Assembly (NCBI GenBank): GCA_943912335.1
Contig: CALTUD010000019.1
Span: 1-64,000 of the forward strand
Source of the DNA: an uncultured Acetobacteraceae bacterium
Lineage (GTDB): Bacteria > Pseudomonadota > Alphaproteobacteria > Acetobacterales > Acetobacteraceae
Reading direction: 5' to 3'
Length of the DNA stretch: 64,000 nt
Every line of letters starts with the position of its first letter. The first letter of the stretch is position 1. The notes under the pieces are model-generated. The model was given only the letters and a program-made list of their open reading frames with translations, searched no databases and was not told the origin of the DNA. This document shows positions 63,137-64,000 of the stretch, one piece after another. Position numbers and translations under genes: made by a program.

Positions 63137-64000
63137 ATGAATGCCATCCGTTTCCTGCTTGCCGGTACGGTTCTGTCGGCGGGACTCGCTCTGCGGACAC
63201 CTGCATGGGCAGCCGATACGGTGGTCGATGGCACGGCCGTCGAACAGACCGTGTTCCTGAAACCGCGCGACCCCCAGGGCGAGGATCGCTACGCGCGCGC
63301 CGTGCAGAGTCCGGGGCCGCTGTTCCATCGCTTCCTGTCGCGGGACGCGTTCGTGCAGCGTTTCGCGCCGACCGACGCTCAGATCGCCCAGGTGGAATCG
63401 GCGCTGCAACAGCTCGGCTACACGATCCGCACGGTGTACCCGAACCATCTCGCCATTGCCGTGTCTGCGCCGGTCTCGACCACGCAGAGGGCGCTCGGGA
63501 TCGCGTTCGCGCGCGTGCGCCAGGGCGGCCGCACCGGCATTGTGCCGGTGGGAGAGCCGGTTCTGCCGGTGTCGGTGCGCGATCTGGTAAGGGGCATGGG
63601 CGGCCTCGACACGCTGCATGTGCCGGTCTCGCAAGTCGAAAGCGTCCCGGATGCGGCGCCGCAACTCCATACGGCCGGACAGGCGCTCGCGGGCGGCAAG
63701 CCTGGCTTCCTGCTGCCGCAGGATTTCGCCGCGCGCTACGACGTGACGCCACTCTACGCGCGCGGCCTGGACGGTCGTGGCGCCACGATCGGCATCGTCA
63801 CCCTGGGCGGGTTCGATCCGGCCGCGGCCCGGCGCTTCTGGCAGGATGCCGGGATCGCGGTGAAGCCCGACCGGATCAGTCTGGTGCGTGTCGGCGCCGG
63901 TCCGGGCGCACCGTCCAACGAGACCTTTCTCGACGTGGAGGAAGCGGGCGGCGTCGCGCCCCAGGCGGATCTGCGTATCTACGAGGCGTCGTCGAACGGT
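63137..64000 (+). CDS. Pro-kumamolisin / sedolisin-family (S53) protease, N-terminal part
   Basis: This gene runs past the right edge; 288 codons are visible. A signal peptide (LLAGTVLSAGLALRTPAWA) leads. The pro-domain (about residues 25-190) has HRFLSRDAFVQRFAPTDAQI, YTIRTVYPNHLAIAVSAP and AFARVRQGGRTGI. The catalytic domain opens with YDVTPLYARGLDGRGATIGI. ETFLD near residue 262 supplies the Glu and Asp of the acid-protease triad; the Ser lies outside the window. GGAG sits eight bases before the ATG. Confidence 0.9.
   Translation, partial: MNAIRFLLAGTVLSAGLALRTPAWAADTVVDGTAVEQTVFLKPRDPQGEDRYARAVQSPGPLFHRFLSRDAFVQRFAPTDAQIAQVESALQQLGYTIRTVYPNHLAIAVSAPVSTTQRALGIAFARVRQGGRTGIVPVGEPVLPVSVRDLVRGMGGLDTLHVPVSQVESVPDAAPQLHTAGQALAGGKPGFLLPQDFAARYDVTPLYARGLDGRGATIGIVTLGGFDPAAARRFWQDAGIAVKPDRISLVRVGAGPGAPSNETFLDVEEAGGVAPQADLRIYEASSNG

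Noticed and set aside
1..64000. tRNA, rRNA or CRISPR features
   Set aside because: No cloverleaf-like sequence, ribosomal RNA segment or regularly spaced direct repeat was found when reading the intergenic regions, though short RNAs cannot be excluded by eye.

Overview
This is a GC-rich chromosomal window. Its gene content points to an alphaproteobacterium, most likely of the family Acetobacteraceae: hopanoid-associated HpnL and HpnN proteins, the alphaproteobacterial type of glutamate-cysteine ligase, AddB rather than RecBCD, a MerR regulator of acyl-CoA breakdown beside fad genes, many TonB receptors, and an acid-type (sedolisin/kumamolisin) protease. Genus cannot be settled from the sequence alone. 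No rRNA, tRNA, CRISPR array or replication origin was seen. Layout: 1-6047 is a beta-oxidation block (start of etfB on the minus strand, then fadA, a FadN-type dehydrogenase/hydratase, an acyl-CoA dehydrogenase and a MerR regulator), with MerR-like operators between etfB and fadA. 6026-9709 holds housekeeping genes (GNAT, ubiA, rsmE, gshA). 9811-16998 is a phosphate and purine salvage region (CpdB, a small lipoprotein, 8-oxoguanine deaminase, then a TonB receptor and GlpQ behind a possible Pho box). 17000-18155 holds small unknown genes, one behind a leader whose folding could mask its Shine-Dalgarno sequence. 18180-23705 pairs divergent phnW with an hpnL, CDP-alcohol phosphotransferase and hpnN operon, which suggests envelope-lipid work. 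23702-27337 is an IS-bounded island: two decayed IS5-type copies in the same orientation enclose a flavodoxin gene, a DoxX-like membrane protein and a LysR regulator. An AT-rich gap follows, and then an overlapping three-gene operon (DegT aminotransferase, methyltransferase, protein with an F5/8-like C-terminus) that looks like glycan or glycoconjugate modification. 31281-34527 is a copper-resistance operon on the minus strand (His/Cys-rich protein, copA, copB, small periplasmic protein). 34666-40986 holds a purine nucleoside permease-like protein, an unknown 478-residue protein with a HEIGH motif, a Bcr/CflA-type exporter and a siderophore receptor. 40974-44618 is a DNA-repair operon (radical SAM protein, DUF4130-UdgX fusion, alpha/beta hydrolase) with an SOS-box match directly in front of it. 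44696-49591 carries DUF2939, moeB, dsrE-like, a His-rich SH3 protein, pyruvate kinase and a small secreted protein. 49707-53987 holds a secreted beta-helix protein and a large unknown protein. 53997-57404 is a dadA, alr, ferredoxin-NADP reductase operon. 57465-62933 holds tsaE, a murU-like gene, a catalase-family gene in the opposite orientation, and addB. The window ends inside a pro-kumamolisin gene whose leader can fold into a three-way junction. Genes are packed tightly, with many ATGA or GTGA overlaps and frequent GTG or TTG starts, so several starts given here differ from the longest open frame.
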